64,000 nucleotides of DNA from Inhella crocodyli. GTDB lineage: Bacteria > Pseudomonadota > Gammaproteobacteria > Burkholderiales > Burkholderiaceae_C. The position numbers and the translations under genes are program-made. This document shows, one piece after another, positions 1 to 9,162 of this stretch (positions are counted from its first letter, which is position 1; the number at the start of each line of letters is the position of its first letter). Where the stretch lies: the NCBI RefSeq assembly GCF_004004565.1, contig NZ_SACM01000004.1:124001-188000 (forward strand), given 5' to 3'. Below the pieces are notes generated by a model. It worked only from the letters and a program-made list of their open reading frames with translations, had not been told where the DNA came from and made no database searches.

Positions 1-662
1 GAGCTGTCCATGCGCTGCAGGTGGAAGAAGGTCATGTCCTTGCCACCGAAGAAGCCTTTCAGGTACTCGTGCCGCGGCCGGGCGGTGCCCATGTCGAACA
101 CGTGGCCGGCCAAGGCGGTGAGCGGCCCGGGGCCGGCCAGGGCATCCGCACCCAGCGCCGGCCAGTCGCCGGCGGGCGGCGCGAAGGGCGCCACCGGCTG
201 CGCGGGCATCACCGGGTGGGCGCGCAGCGCGGCGACGTAGGCCGGGTCCAGGCCCGCGCCTTCGGCCCCGCGCAGCACGATGTTCAGGTAGCGCTGGGTG
301 GGCAAGCAGGCCTCGTTCAAGAAGGAGGCGTCGCCCACGTAGGTCAGGGCGCTTTGCTGCCCTTGGTCGGTGTGCACGGTGACCTCCACCCGGTGGTAGC
401 CGTGGCCGCAGGCCTCGGTGGCATCCAGCGGGCCCAGGGCCTCGTCCTCGCAGCGGTGCAGCACGCCGCAGACGCGGTCGCCAGGGTGCGCCGAGGGCTC
501 GACGTTGCCCACGCCGCCCTCGTGGCGGAAGAAGTGCTCGACGTTGAAGCGCAGGCGCCAGCCCGGCAGTTCGGCGCGGCAGGAGGCCAGGGCCTGCACC
601 CCCTTGGCCCGCAGGGCCGTGAGGTTCATGTTGGAGCCGTAGCCGAAGTACCAAAACGCCAT
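1..662 (-). CDS. gamma-glutamylcyclotransferase-like (AIG2/GGCT fold) protein, 3' end beyond window
   Basis: The gene runs leftward and its C-terminus lies outside the window; 220 codons are visible with no stop. Just after the ATG at 662 the protein reads MAFWYFGYGSNM, the YGSNM signature of the gamma-glutamylcyclotransferase/AIG2 fold that binds the gamma-glutamyl substrate. The family cyclises gamma-glutamyl amino acids or peptides to 5-oxoproline, but many members have other or unknown substrates, so only the fold is claimed. Four Cys residues lie in the first 110 residues. There is no signal peptide, so it is cytoplasmic. It diverges from the phosphoesterase at 764, with about 100 bp between the starts. 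Family sure, substrate unknown. Confidence 0.8.
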   Translation of the reverse strand, partial: MAFWYFGYGSNMNLTALRAKGVQALASCRAELPGWRLRFNVEHFFRHEGGVGNVEPSAHPGDRVCGVLHRCEDEALGPLDATEACGHGYHRVEVTVHTDQGQQSALTYVGDASFLNEACLPTQRYLNIVLRGAEGAGLDPAYVAALRAHPVMPAQPVAPFAPPAGDWPALGADALAGPGPLTALAGHVFDMGTARPRHEYLKGFFGGKDMTFFHLQRMDS

Positions 663-763
663 GGGGAAACCGCCGTTGCTGCGCCCTGTTCAGCGGGCGG
701 CGGCGACGCTAGCATGCCCCGTTGCCCGGCGGCCTCCCGCGGCCGGCACTCCCGGAGGTCGCC

Positions 764-3157
764 ATGCCCATGCCCCGCCCCGCGCGCTATGACTTCGTCG
801 TCGGCCGCCGCAGCGATTCGAACGCCTACCAAGTCTGGCGATTCGACCCCGACACCCCCGAGCTGCTGCACCCGATGCCGCTGTCGGACAAGGCGAGCTT
901 CCCCGCGTCGCACACCCTCGTGCCCATCGGGCGCTACCTGCTGGAGTACGGCCCGGCGCAGTTGTCCGAGTACAGCGCGGTGTTCCCCTACCGCCTGTTC
1001 GAGTTCGACCCCAACAGCCCCGACCCCCTGGCCGGCAAGCCGGTGCAAAAAGGCCTGTGGCCGCGCTCCAAGTTCTGGATGTACCGCCCCGACTTCGCCA
1101 ACCCGGGCGGGGCCAAGGAAGGCTTCGACACCGCCAACGACCTGATGCTGGTGCCCCTGGGCAGCTTCCTGCTGCACCTCATCCCCACCATGGGCCGCAC
1201 CACTTACCACCTCTGGAACTTCGACCCCAACCCCTTCCCGCACCACTACAGCGACCCGCTGCCGGCGCCTTACACGCCCACCGGCTCGATCGAAGGCCTG
1301 CACGCCAACAGCCAGCTCATCCCGTTGGGCAACTACGCGCTGGAGTGGACGCCGGGCAAGGACGGCAGCGACTACTACCTCTGGAGCTTCGACCCCCAAG
1401 GGCGTCCGCCGCTGGCCATGCCGGCCGTCCAACAGGGCCGTTGGACGCACCTCACCGACCAAAGCCGCCTGATCGCCGTGGGCGAGCAGGTGCTGGACTG
1501 GAACCCCGGGGACCGCAGCTGGCGCCTGTGGGACGTGGACGTGCGCCAGGCCGACCCGCTGGTCGGACCGGTGCGGCATGGCGTGCTGCCCGCCAGCGTG
1601 GACACCAACACCACGCTGCTGGCCGTGCAGCCGCCCCTGCCCATCGACGACGCCCGCGCGCAGATCCCCGGCACGGTGGACTTCATGCGCAGCCGCATCG
1701 AGCACGTGGTCTACCTGATGCTGGAGAACCGCTCCTTCGACCACGTGCTGGGCTGGCTGTACGAGCAGGGCGAGACGGGCATCCGCTTCGTGGGCCACGA
1801 CAAGCCCTTCGACGGCCTCAAGCCCGAGATGAACAACCTCAACCCGCGCAACGGGAACCAGCCGGTCTACGTCCAGAAGTACATGAAGGGCGATTTCGGG
1901 CAGGAGGAGAACCTCGACTTCTTGCCCAACGACCCGTACCACGACAAGTCCGACGTGATGCGGCAGTTCTTCTTCGACCACCGCGACGGCTACGCGCAGC
2001 GCCGCAAGCCCGACATGGGCGGCTTCGTCTGGAACAACGGGGTCGAAGAGGTGATGTGGTCGTACACGCCGCAGCAGTTGCCCGTGCTCAACGGCCTGGC
2101 GGCGCAATTCGCCGTCAGCGACGAGTGGTTCAGCAGCATGCCCGGCGCCACCGACCCCAACCGCGCCTTTGCCTTCACCGGCTCGGCCATGGGCACGCTG
2201 AACAACTTCCAGAACGGCGCCGAGTACACCTACTGGAACCTCACGCCGCGCCGCGCCTCCATCTGGAAGACGCTCTGGGCCAACGGCTTCACCGACTTCA
2301 AGCTCTACCACTCGGTGGAGTGGATGAACTACATCCACACCTACCACCTGTTCCTGGAAGGGCAGATCCCCACGGTCGACGCCAACACCAGCACCTACCT
2401 GGCCGACATCAACCGCTTCAAGGCCGACGCCCTGGCCGGCAAGCTGCCGGCCTTCTCGCTGCTGGAGCCCGCGTGGATCGCGCCCGTGGGCACCACCAGC
2501 TACCACCCGGGCGCCGACCTGGTGCCGGGCGAGCGCGCGCTGGCCGACCTGTACCAGGTGCTGCGCGCCAGCCCGGCCTGGGAGAAGACCTTGTTCGTCG
2601 TGACCTTCGACGAGCACGGCGGCATCTACGACCACGCGCCCCCGCCCTACACGGTCAACCCCTGGCCGCAGGACACGCGCGACGGCTTCCACTACGACCT
2701 GATGGGCGTGCGCGTGCCCACGCTGCTGATTTCGCCCTGGATCGACGCGCAAACCGTGTTCCGCTCGGGCCAAGAGACGCCCTTCGACTCGACCTCGTTC
2801 CTGAGCACCCTGCTGCAGTGGGCCGGCATCCCTCGCTCGCGCTGGGCCATGGGCGACCGCGTGCAACAGGCACCCAGCTTCGAAGCCGCGCTGCGCCGCA
2901 GCACCCCGCGCGACGACGCCCCCGAAACCCTGGTCACGCCCTACGACAAGACCTTCCCGCCCGAAGGCGGCGTCAAGGGCCCGCTGCCCATCCACGACCT
3001 GCACCGCCTGATGGCGCCGCGCGCGCTGCAGCACTTGCTCGCGGAGCGCATGGCGCCGGCGGAAGCCGCGGCCATCGCCGAGGACCTGCTGAACGAGTGC
3101 CAGGACGCGCAGGCTTTGAGCGATGCGATTCAGCGATTGGTGAAGGCGGGGCGGTGA
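764..3157 (+). CDS. phosphoesterase of the phospholipase C / AcpA acid phosphatase family
   Basis: 797 aa. The ATG at 764 is preceded by GGAGGT 7 nt upstream, so it is preferred to the in-frame ATG at 722. The C-terminal two thirds is a phosphoesterase (Pfam PF04185 type): the active-site segment ENRSFDH begins at residue 321 and a second metal-binding motif, DEHGGIYDH, lies at 616-624. The first 300 residues are different: five copies of an aromatic-x-(W/F)-x-F-D-P motif (YQVWRFDP, YRLFEFDP, YHLWNFDP, YYLWSFDP, WRLWDVDV) suggest a small repeated beta domain. No clear signal peptide or Tat motif is visible, which is unusual because most relatives are exported. The substrate (phospholipid or phosphomonoester) cannot be told from sequence. 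Confidence 0.85.
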   Translation: MPMPRPARYDFVVGRRSDSNAYQVWRFDPDTPELLHPMPLSDKASFPASHTLVPIGRYLLEYGPAQLSEYSAVFPYRLFEFDPNSPDPLAGKPVQKGLWPRSKFWMYRPDFANPGGAKEGFDTANDLMLVPLGSFLLHLIPTMGRTTYHLWNFDPNPFPHHYSDPLPAPYTPTGSIEGLHANSQLIPLGNYALEWTPGKDGSDYYLWSFDPQGRPPLAMPAVQQGRWTHLTDQSRLIAVGEQVLDWNPGDRSWRLWDVDVRQADPLVGPVRHGVLPASVDTNTTLLAVQPPLPIDDARAQIPGTVDFMRSRIEHVVYLMLENRSFDHVLGWLYEQGETGIRFVGHDKPFDGLKPEMNNLNPRNGNQPVYVQKYMKGDFGQEENLDFLPNDPYHDKSDVMRQFFFDHRDGYAQRRKPDMGGFVWNNGVEEVMWSYTPQQLPVLNGLAAQFAVSDEWFSSMPGATDPNRAFAFTGSAMGTLNNFQNGAEYTYWNLTPRRASIWKTLWANGFTDFKLYHSVEWMNYIHTYHLFLEGQIPTVDANTSTYLADINRFKADALAGKLPAFSLLEPAWIAPVGTTSYHPGADLVPGERALADLYQVLRASPAWEKTLFVVTFDEHGGIYDHAPPPYTVNPWPQDTRDGFHYDLMGVRVPTLLISPWIDAQTVFRSGQETPFDSTSFLSTLLQWAGIPRSRWAMGDRVQQAPSFEAALRRSTPRDDAPETLVTPYDKTFPPEGGVKGPLPIHDLHRLMAPRALQHLLAERMAPAEAAAIAEDLLNECQDAQALSDAIQRLVKAGR

Positions 3158-3174
3158 AGGGCGGCGCCTTGTAT

Positions 3175-3212
3175 TGAGAGCCCGCAGGGCGGATAGCGCC
3201 TGCGGGCTCTCA
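3175..3212. terminator. 14-bp hairpin between convergent genes
   Basis: TGAGAGCCCGCAGG (3175-3188) pairs perfectly with CCTGCGGGCTCTCA (3199-3212) around a 10-nt loop. It lies between the phosphoesterase stop (3157) and the putA stop (3239) and could serve both strands. There is no T-run on either side, so it is a strong hairpin rather than a canonical intrinsic terminator. Confidence 0.7.
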
Positions 3213-3238
3213 CGTCAACGAGGAAGCCCTCCAGTCGC

Positions 3239-6200
3239 TCACAACCCCGCCAACAAGGCCGCGTTTCCGCCGGCCGCCGCCGTGTTCACGGTCAGCGTCT
3301 GCTCCGCCGCAAAGCGGTAGACCTGCTGCGGCTGCGCGGCCTCGTCGGGCGTCACCAGGGGCACGATGGCGCCTTGGCGGGCGGCCAGGGCGCTGAGCAG
3401 GGCGGCCTGCTGGGCCGCATCCACGCCGGCCACGAAGGCCGCGTCCAGCGCGGCGGTGCGGGCCCAGTCGGCCCACTGGGTCGGGGCGTGCTCTTGGCAA
3501 ACCAGGGCTTCGGCCTGGTCGGCGCCGTGGCCGCCGCGCAGCTGCTGGCGCAGCGCGCAGGCCGCGCCCAGGGCCGAGGCATCGCCCACCAGGGTGACCT
3601 GATTGCCGGCCAGCAGGGCCAGGGCCACGGCCGGGCGCCAGGCCCAAGCGTCGCCCGCACCCACGAAGCCCACCACGTGGCCGCGCGGGTGCAGGCGCAA
3701 CTCGTTGCGCTCGCCCGTGGGGCCGGGCAGCGCGCGGGTCAGCAGGCGCGGTGCGGCCTGGGCCAACAGGCCGGCTTGATCGGGCAGCGCGGCTTGCAGG
3801 CTGCGCAGGCGCTGGGCCAGGGCGTCGGGCAGGGCCGAGGGCGCGCTGGCGCGGCCGGGCACGGTGGCCGGCTGCACGAAGCGCCACAGGTAGTTCGGGC
3901 CGCCGGCCTTGGGGCCGGTGCCGCTCAGGCCCTCGCCGCCGAAGGGCTGCACGCCCACCACCGCGCCGATGATGTTGCGGTTGACGTAGACGTTGCCAAT
4001 GCGCGCGGCGTCGGCCAGCTTGTCGGCGCGGCTGTCGATGCGCGTCTGGATGCCCATGGTCAGGCCGTAGCCCAGGCCGTTGACCTTCTCGACCACGGCC
4101 TCGGGGTCGCCGCCCCAGCGCACGATGTGCAGCACGGGGCCGAAGATTTCCGTCTTCAGGCTGTCGATGCTGGGCACCTCAAAGGCCACCGGGGCCAGCA
4201 GGTTGGACACGGCGGGGTCGTGCAGCGTGCCTTCGGCCAAGAGCTTGGCCTCGCGCTTGAGGCGCTCGACCTGGGTGCGGATGCCGTTGAAGGCCTCGGC
4301 GTCGATCAGCGGGCCGACGTCGGTTTCCAGCTTGCTCGGGTCGCCCACGCGCAGCTCGGCCAGGGCGCCCTTGATCATCTCGATCACGCCGTCGGCAATC
4401 CCTTCGTGCACGGCCAGCAGGCGCAGGGCCGAGCAGCGCTGGCCGGCGCTGCGGAAGGCGCTCTGCACCACCGCGTCCACCACCTGCTCGGGCAGGGCCG
4501 TGCTGTCCACCACCATGGCGTTCAGCCCGCCGGTTTCGGCGATCAGCACCTTGTTGGCGCCGGTGGCGGCCAAGGTCTTCTGGATGATCTTGGCGACCTG
4601 CGTGCTGCCGGTGAAGCACACGCCGGCGGTGGCCGGGTGCGCGACGAGTGCGGCGCCCACGGTCTCGCCAGTGCCGTTCAGCAGCTGCAGCGCGTCGGCC
4701 GGCACGCCGGCCTGGTGCAGCAGGGCCACGCAGGCCTGGGCCACGGCGGGGGTTTGCTCGGCGGGCTTGGCGGCCACGGTGTTGCCGGCCACCAGCGCGG
4801 CCACCACCTGGCCGGCAAAGATGGCCAGTGGGAAGTTCCAGGGCGAGATGGCGACAAACACGCCACGGCCCTGCATGGCGCGGTCGCCCGCGGCCTCGGC
4901 CTCGTCGGCGTAGTAGCGCAGGAAGTCGACGGCCTCGCGCACCTCGGCGATGCAGTCGGCCAGGGTCTTGTGCGCTTCCTTCACCAGCAAGCCGCAGAAG
5001 AAGGGCAGCTGGGCGTCCATCACGTCGGCCGCGCGACGCAGGATGGCGGCGCGCTGCGACACGGGCTTGGTGGACCAAGCCGCGAAGCCGCCTTGCAAGC
5101 GGGCCATGGCGGCGGCCACTTCGTCGGGCGTGGCCACGGGCACGCCGGGCACCACGGTGGCAGCCACGGCGGCCACCAGGGGCGCGCGCTGGCTGGGGGC
5201 GGCCAGGTCGGCGCCGGTGCTGTTGGCACGGGTCTCGCCGGCGGCCTTGTACAGGTCGGCCGGCAGGGGCAGCAGGGGGCCGGGGCGCACGCCGTCCAGC
5301 GGGCAGCCCAGCAACTCGGGCACGGCCACGCTGGGGTCGGCCAGCTGGTGCACGAAGCTGCTGTTGGCCCCGTTCTCGAGCAGGCGGCGCACCAGGTAGG
5401 CCAGCAGGTCGCGGTGCTCGCCCACCGGGGCGTACACCCGGCAGGGGATGCGGCCGTCCTTCAGCACCTCGCGGTAGATGCCCTCGCCCATGCCGTGCAG
5501 GCGCTGCATTTCAAACGGCGCACCGGCCGCGCGGGCCATGCGCACGATGGCGGCGATGGTGCCGGCGTTGTGGCTGGCGAACTGCGGGTAGATGACCTCG
5601 CGGTGGCGAATCAGCGCCTGCGCGCAGGCCAGGTAGCTCACGTCGGTGTGCGCCTTGTGCGTGAACACCGGGTAATGCGGCAGCCCCAGCTCTTGCGCGC
5701 GCTTGACCTCGCCGTCCCAGTAGGCGCCCTTCACCAAGCGCACCATGAACTTCAGGCCCAGGCGGCGGGCGATCGCCGCGACCTCGTCGACCACGGCGCG
5801 GGCGCGGGTTTGGTAGGCCTGCACGGCCAGGCCGAAGCCTTGCCACTGCGGGTGGGCCTTGGCGATGTGCTGGGCCAGGGCTTCGAACACGTCCAGGCTC
5901 AGCTCCAGGCGGTCGACCTCTTCGGCGTCGATCGTCAGGTTCATGTTGGCGGCGGCGGCGGCGTCCACCAGGCCTTGCACGCGGGGCACCAGGGTGTCGA
6001 ACACGCGCTCGCGCTGCAGCACCTCGTAGCGGGTGAACAGCGCGCTGAGCTTGATGGAGATGCCATCGCCCGCCATCGGGCTGCTGGCCTTGCCGCGCGC
6101 GGCGATGCGCGCAATGGCGTTGCGGTAGCTGGCCAGGTAGCGCTCGGCGTCGTGCTCGGTGCGCGCGCCCTCGCCCAGCATGTCGTAGCTGAAGGTCAGT

Positions 6201-6763
6201 TGCGGCTGCGACTTGCGCGCCGACGCAGCCTCGTTCTGCGCCTCGTCGATGCTGCGGCCCAGCACGAACTGGCGGCCCAGCAGCTGGATGGCGCGCACCG
6301 TGGCGCCCACCACCGTCTTGCTGCCCAGGCGGCCCATCAGGCCGGTGCTTTCGTCGCCCGGCAGGAACTTCTTGCTCAGGCCGATGGCGGCGGCGCTCAA
6401 GCTGCTCAGCACCTTGTGCGGGCCGTCGCCGGCGCCGTCGAAGTCGGCGCGGCCGAGCTGGTCGGCCGTCAGCGCGATGGCGGTTTCGGCGTCGGGCACG
6501 CGCAGCAGGGCCTCGGCCAAACGCATCAGGGCCAGGCCCTCGGGGCGGGTGATCGGGTACTCCCGCAGCAGGCTTTCCATGGCCCAGAAGGCCGGCGGGT
6601 TGTCGCGCACCTGGCGCACCCAGGGGCCGGCCTCGTCGATGACGGCCGGCCAATCGGCCCGGGCACCGCCCAATTCGGCCACCAGGGCCGCCACGCAGGC
6701 GTTTTCGTCGCGGTAGGGTTCGGGCAGGCGTTGCTGTTCGGGCAGGCGGGCGATGGCGTTCAT
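3239..6763 (-). CDS. putA: bifunctional proline dehydrogenase / L-glutamate-gamma-semialdehyde dehydrogenase PutA
   Basis: 1174 aa. Oxidises proline to pyrroline-5-carboxylate on FAD, passing electrons to quinone, then oxidises glutamate semialdehyde to glutamate with NAD. The proline dehydrogenase half shows DAEEVDRLE, FMVRLVKGAYWD and FASHNAGT. The dehydrogenase half shows SPWNFPLAIF, FTGSTQVAK, ETGGLNAM and the catalytic Cys777 in SAGQRCSALR. A PFGGEGLSGTGPKAGG segment and a degenerate C-terminal aldehyde-dehydrogenase-like tail follow. At about 1170 aa it is shorter than E. coli PutA (about 1320) because the N-terminal ribbon-helix-helix DNA-binding domain is missing. It therefore cannot repress itself, and control probably falls to the divergent Lrp-type gene. 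The start at 6763 is the first ATG that gives a normal N-terminus. Confidence 0.97.
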   Translation of the reverse strand: MNAIARLPEQQRLPEPYRDENACVAALVAELGGARADWPAVIDEAGPWVRQVRDNPPAFWAMESLLREYPITRPEGLALMRLAEALLRVPDAETAIALTADQLGRADFDGAGDGPHKVLSSLSAAAIGLSKKFLPGDESTGLMGRLGSKTVVGATVRAIQLLGRQFVLGRSIDEAQNEAASARKSQPQLTFSYDMLGEGARTEHDAERYLASYRNAIARIAARGKASSPMAGDGISIKLSALFTRYEVLQRERVFDTLVPRVQGLVDAAAAANMNLTIDAEEVDRLELSLDVFEALAQHIAKAHPQWQGFGLAVQAYQTRARAVVDEVAAIARRLGLKFMVRLVKGAYWDGEVKRAQELGLPHYPVFTHKAHTDVSYLACAQALIRHREVIYPQFASHNAGTIAAIVRMARAAGAPFEMQRLHGMGEGIYREVLKDGRIPCRVYAPVGEHRDLLAYLVRRLLENGANSSFVHQLADPSVAVPELLGCPLDGVRPGPLLPLPADLYKAAGETRANSTGADLAAPSQRAPLVAAVAATVVPGVPVATPDEVAAAMARLQGGFAAWSTKPVSQRAAILRRAADVMDAQLPFFCGLLVKEAHKTLADCIAEVREAVDFLRYYADEAEAAGDRAMQGRGVFVAISPWNFPLAIFAGQVVAALVAGNTVAAKPAEQTPAVAQACVALLHQAGVPADALQLLNGTGETVGAALVAHPATAGVCFTGSTQVAKIIQKTLAATGANKVLIAETGGLNAMVVDSTALPEQVVDAVVQSAFRSAGQRCSALRLLAVHEGIADGVIEMIKGALAELRVGDPSKLETDVGPLIDAEAFNGIRTQVERLKREAKLLAEGTLHDPAVSNLLAPVAFEVPSIDSLKTEIFGPVLHIVRWGGDPEAVVEKVNGLGYGLTMGIQTRIDSRADKLADAARIGNVYVNRNIIGAVVGVQPFGGEGLSGTGPKAGGPNYLWRFVQPATVPGRASAPSALPDALAQRLRSLQAALPDQAGLLAQAAPRLLTRALPGPTGERNELRLHPRGHVVGFVGAGDAWAWRPAVALALLAGNQVTLVGDASALGAACALRQQLRGGHGADQAEALVCQEHAPTQWADWARTAALDAAFVAGVDAAQQAALLSALAARQGAIVPLVTPDEAAQPQQVYRFAAEQTLTVNTAAAGGNAALLAGL

Positions 6764-6809
6764 GGGCGCGGGCTCCACAGAAGATTCCAAGACTTTAGGC
6801 CGGTTGAAC

Positions 6810-6824
6810 CCGAAAAGGTTTCGG
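6810..6824. promoter_or_regulatory. perfect 15-bp dyad in the putA/Lrp divergent promoter region
   Basis: CCGAAA-AGG-TTTCGG is a perfect inverted repeat, centred in the 96-bp gap between putA (start 6763) and the Lrp-family gene (start 6860). Lrp/AsnC regulators bind 15-bp dyads of this geometry, so this is the best candidate operator. A weaker outer pair, CGGTTG (6801-6806) and CAACCG (6838-6843), brackets it. Binding is inferred. Confidence 0.5.
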
Positions 6825-6859
6825 ACAATGCGCCATCCAACCGAACAGATTGCGACGCC

Positions 6860-7342
6860 ATGGACGCCGACCACGACCTGCCCGAGGGCCTCGACCGCAT
6901 CGACCTGCGCATCCTGCGCGTGCTGCAAGACGACGCCCGCATCACCCACCAAAAGCTGGCCGAGGCCGTGCACCTGAGCGCCAGCAGCGTGCACGAGCGC
7001 GTCAAGCGACTGCAGCGCGACGGCTTCATCCTGGGCTACCGCGCCCAACTCAACCCCGACAAGCTCGGCGCGGCGTTGATGGTCTTCGTCGAGGTGCTGC
7101 TGGACCGCACCGTGCATGACGTGATGGACACCTTCAAGGCCGCGGTGCAGGCCCGGCCCGAGATCTTGGAATGCCACCTCGTGGCCGGCGGCTTCGACTA
7201 CCTGCTCAAAACCCGCGTGGCCGACATGGCCGCCTACCGCCACTTCATCGGCAGCGGCATCTGGAGCCTGCCCGGCGTGCGCGAAACGCGCACCTACGTG
7301 GTGATGGAGGAGGTGAAGTGCGCGGTGGGGGTGATGGTGTGA
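6860..7342 (+). CDS. Lrp/AsnC-family regulator, probable activator of putA
   Basis: 160 aa. The N-terminal winged helix-turn-helix (residues about 10-70: LDRIDLRILRVLQDDARITHQ, then LSASSVHERVKRLQRDGFI) is followed by an amino-acid-sensing RAM domain ending in ETRTYVVMEEVK. Members diverging from putA in proteobacteria (PutR/BkdR type) usually activate proline catabolism when proline binds. That role is inferred here from the divergent arrangement and from the lack of a DNA-binding domain in this PutA. The start is the ATG in GCCATGGACGCC. Confidence 0.9.
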   Translation: MDADHDLPEGLDRIDLRILRVLQDDARITHQKLAEAVHLSASSVHERVKRLQRDGFILGYRAQLNPDKLGAALMVFVEVLLDRTVHDVMDTFKAAVQARPEILECHLVAGGFDYLLKTRVADMAAYRHFIGSGIWSLPGVRETRTYVVMEEVKCAVGVMV

Positions 7343-7502
7343 GGCCCGCGCCGGTGTCGGGCCCTTTGACACACTGACGGCCGCCGCGCCCCCCCTGGGT
7401 CCATCAGAGCGCCAAGCCCTTGACGGTCCTTGCCCGCGCCACAACTGGCGCATCGGTTGCTAGACCCGCCCCCATCGTTCCAAACACGCCAGGGAGGCGC
7501 AC

Positions 7503-8600
7503 TTGAACTTCATCCCCCCCGTCGCATTCCGCCGACTGCTGGGCTTCGCTTTCGTCTTCGTGTCCGCCAGCGCCACGGCGGTCCCCACGTACACCGTCCG
7601 GCCCGTCGGTTTGGGGGGCTCCTATGGGAACACCTCTGCGATCAACGACGCCGGCGCCGTCGTCGGCTTCTCGTGGACTGCAGGTGACCTCGAGCGACAT
7701 GCGTTTGTTCACGCCGGCGGCAACACGACCGATCTGGGCACCTTGGGAGGCAACTTCAGTCGCGCCAGGGGCATCAACAACCTCGGGCAAGTCGTGGGTT
7801 CGTCCAGGACGTCTCAAGGCAGTGAACTGAGGGGCTTTTTGGTCGACGGTGCCAGCATGGCGGCACTGCCAACGCCAGGAGTGGGCAGCACGGCAAGCGG
7901 CATCAATGACTCGGGAGCGATCGTCGGATCGTTCTGGACCGAGGTGCAGTGGCAATCGCTCGCTTACGTGTACCAGGCAGGGACCGTTCAGTCATTGGGC
8001 ACGCTAGGGGGCAGCGGCAGCGGCGCCAGTGCCATCAACAACGTTGGCGATGTGGTCGGCTCCTCCAGCTTGGCAGGTGACCAAGAAGTGCATGCGTTCC
8101 TCTACCGCAACGGACTGATGCAGGACTTGGGCACTTTGGGCGGCAACGGGAGTTGGGCGAGTGACCTCAATGAAGCGGGCCAAGTGGTCGGTTCGTCATT
8201 GCTTTCCGATGGCGCCACGTTGCGCGCCTTCCTGTACAGCGATGGAGTCATGACCGATTTGGGTTCGATGTTTGGTGGCGACTCGACAGCTTCGGGCATC
8301 AACAACCGAGGTCAGATCGTTGGATACAGCGGCCGGCCAGACTTCCGCACGGGGGGCGGGTTCCTGCACGAGAACGGAATTACCTACGACCTGAACACCC
8401 TTTTGGACTCAGAGGGCTGGTACATCGACAGCGCAAATGCCATCAACGACCGAGGCGACATTGCGGGATCTGGGTGCTATCGCGACTACTGTGGTGGAGT
8501 CCTCCTCGTCGCCAACCACCCCGTGTCCGAACCGGGGGGCACGCTCCTGCTGGGGCTTGGCGTCGTCGCGTTCCTGGGACGCCGGCGCTCCCGCGCTTGA
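7503..8600 (+). CDS. secreted HAF-repeat protein with PEP-CTERM-like anchor
   Basis: 365 aa. The TTG start at 7503 is chosen because GGAGG lies 5 nt upstream. A signal peptide (about residues 1-25, ending in SASATA) is followed by roughly seven repeats of about 40-45 residues carrying DLGTLGG and INDxGxVVG/SGINNxGQIVG motifs, typical of the HAF extracellular repeat family. The C-terminus SEPGG, a hydrophobic stretch and RRRSR form a PEP-CTERM sorting signal with Ser in place of the usual first Pro. An exosortase would cut and transfer this protein at the surface; no exosortase gene is in the window. The biological role is unknown. GC and codon use are slightly lower than in neighbouring genes, hinting at a different history. 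Confidence 0.85.
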   Translation: MNFIPPVAFRRLLGFAFVFVSASATAVPTYTVRPVGLGGSYGNTSAINDAGAVVGFSWTAGDLERHAFVHAGGNTTDLGTLGGNFSRARGINNLGQVVGSSRTSQGSELRGFLVDGASMAALPTPGVGSTASGINDSGAIVGSFWTEVQWQSLAYVYQAGTVQSLGTLGGSGSGASAINNVGDVVGSSSLAGDQEVHAFLYRNGLMQDLGTLGGNGSWASDLNEAGQVVGSSLLSDGATLRAFLYSDGVMTDLGSMFGGDSTASGINNRGQIVGYSGRPDFRTGGGFLHENGITYDLNTLLDSEGWYIDSANAINDRGDIAGSGCYRDYCGGVLLVANHPVSEPGGTLLLGLGVVAFLGRRRSRA

Positions 8601-8605
8601 AGGTC

Positions 8606-8644
8606 GGGGGGAGGATGGCTTGAGCGCCACACCTCCCCCCTTTT
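8606..8644 (+). terminator. rho-independent terminator after the HAF-repeat gene
   Basis: GGGGGGAGG (8606-8614) pairs with CCTCCCCCC (8632-8640). An inner TGGC/GCCA pair (8616-8619/8626-8629) lengthens the stem, and TTTT follows at 8641-8644. It begins 6 nt after the stop codon. Confidence 0.8.
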
Positions 8645-8721
8645 GGTGGATGGGCGCGGGCCGGGCGCGTTGTTAGCCTGCGCGGCCGCTCGGCGTCCGA
8701 GTCCACCCCCAGGTTCGTCCC

Positions 8722-9162
8722 ATGCAACACCGCCCCCTCCCCCAAAAGCCCACCGGTGCCTTCGTCGGCGCGTCCTGGGCCGCCCTGTTCATCGGCGCCA
8801 TCGCCTTCCTCACCGGACTGTGGAACGCGCCGACCCTGGCCTTGAACGAGAAGGGCTACTACCTGACCCTGCTGCTGTTCGGGCTGTTCGCCGCCGTGTC
8901 GCTGCAGAAGTCGGTGCGCGACCGCATGGAGGGCATCAAGGTCACGGGCATTTACTTTGGCCTGTGCTGGGTGGCCCTGGGCTCGGCCCTGCTGCTGCTG
9001 AGCGTGGGCCTGTGGAACGCGCAGATCGCCGAGGCCGAGAAGGGCTTCTACGCGATGGCCTACCTGCTGTCGCTGTTCGCCGCGGTGGCCGTGCAGAAGA
9101 ACGTGCGCGACTCGGCCGCGTTCGCCAGCGACGAGCCGGCCGACACCGTCGCCCAAGGGTGA
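8722..9162 (+). CDS. yiaA: YiaA/YiaB-family inner membrane protein
   Basis: 146 aa with four hydrophobic helices arranged as two copies of the YiaAB two-helix unit: FVGASWAALFIGAIAFLTGLWNA, then GYYLTLLLFGLFAAVSLQK, repeated as IYFGLCWVALGSALLLLSVGLWNA and GFYAMAYLLSLFAAVAVQK. Each copy ends in a basic (K)xVRD motif. The function of this family is not established. The stop overlaps the next gene's GTG by 4 nt (GTGA), so the two are translationally coupled. Confidence 0.9.
   Translation: MQHRPLPQKPTGAFVGASWAALFIGAIAFLTGLWNAPTLALNEKGYYLTLLLFGLFAAVSLQKSVRDRMEGIKVTGIYFGLCWVALGSALLLLSVGLWNAQIAEAEKGFYAMAYLLSLFAAVAVQKNVRDSAAFASDEPADTVAQG

Noticed and set aside
3374-7342. 1322-codon open frame on the plus strand across putA
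   Set aside because: It is antisense to a perfectly conserved PutA; low-complexity Gly/His/Ala/Val protein typical of high-GC shadow frames. Only the last 160 codons are the real Lrp-family gene.
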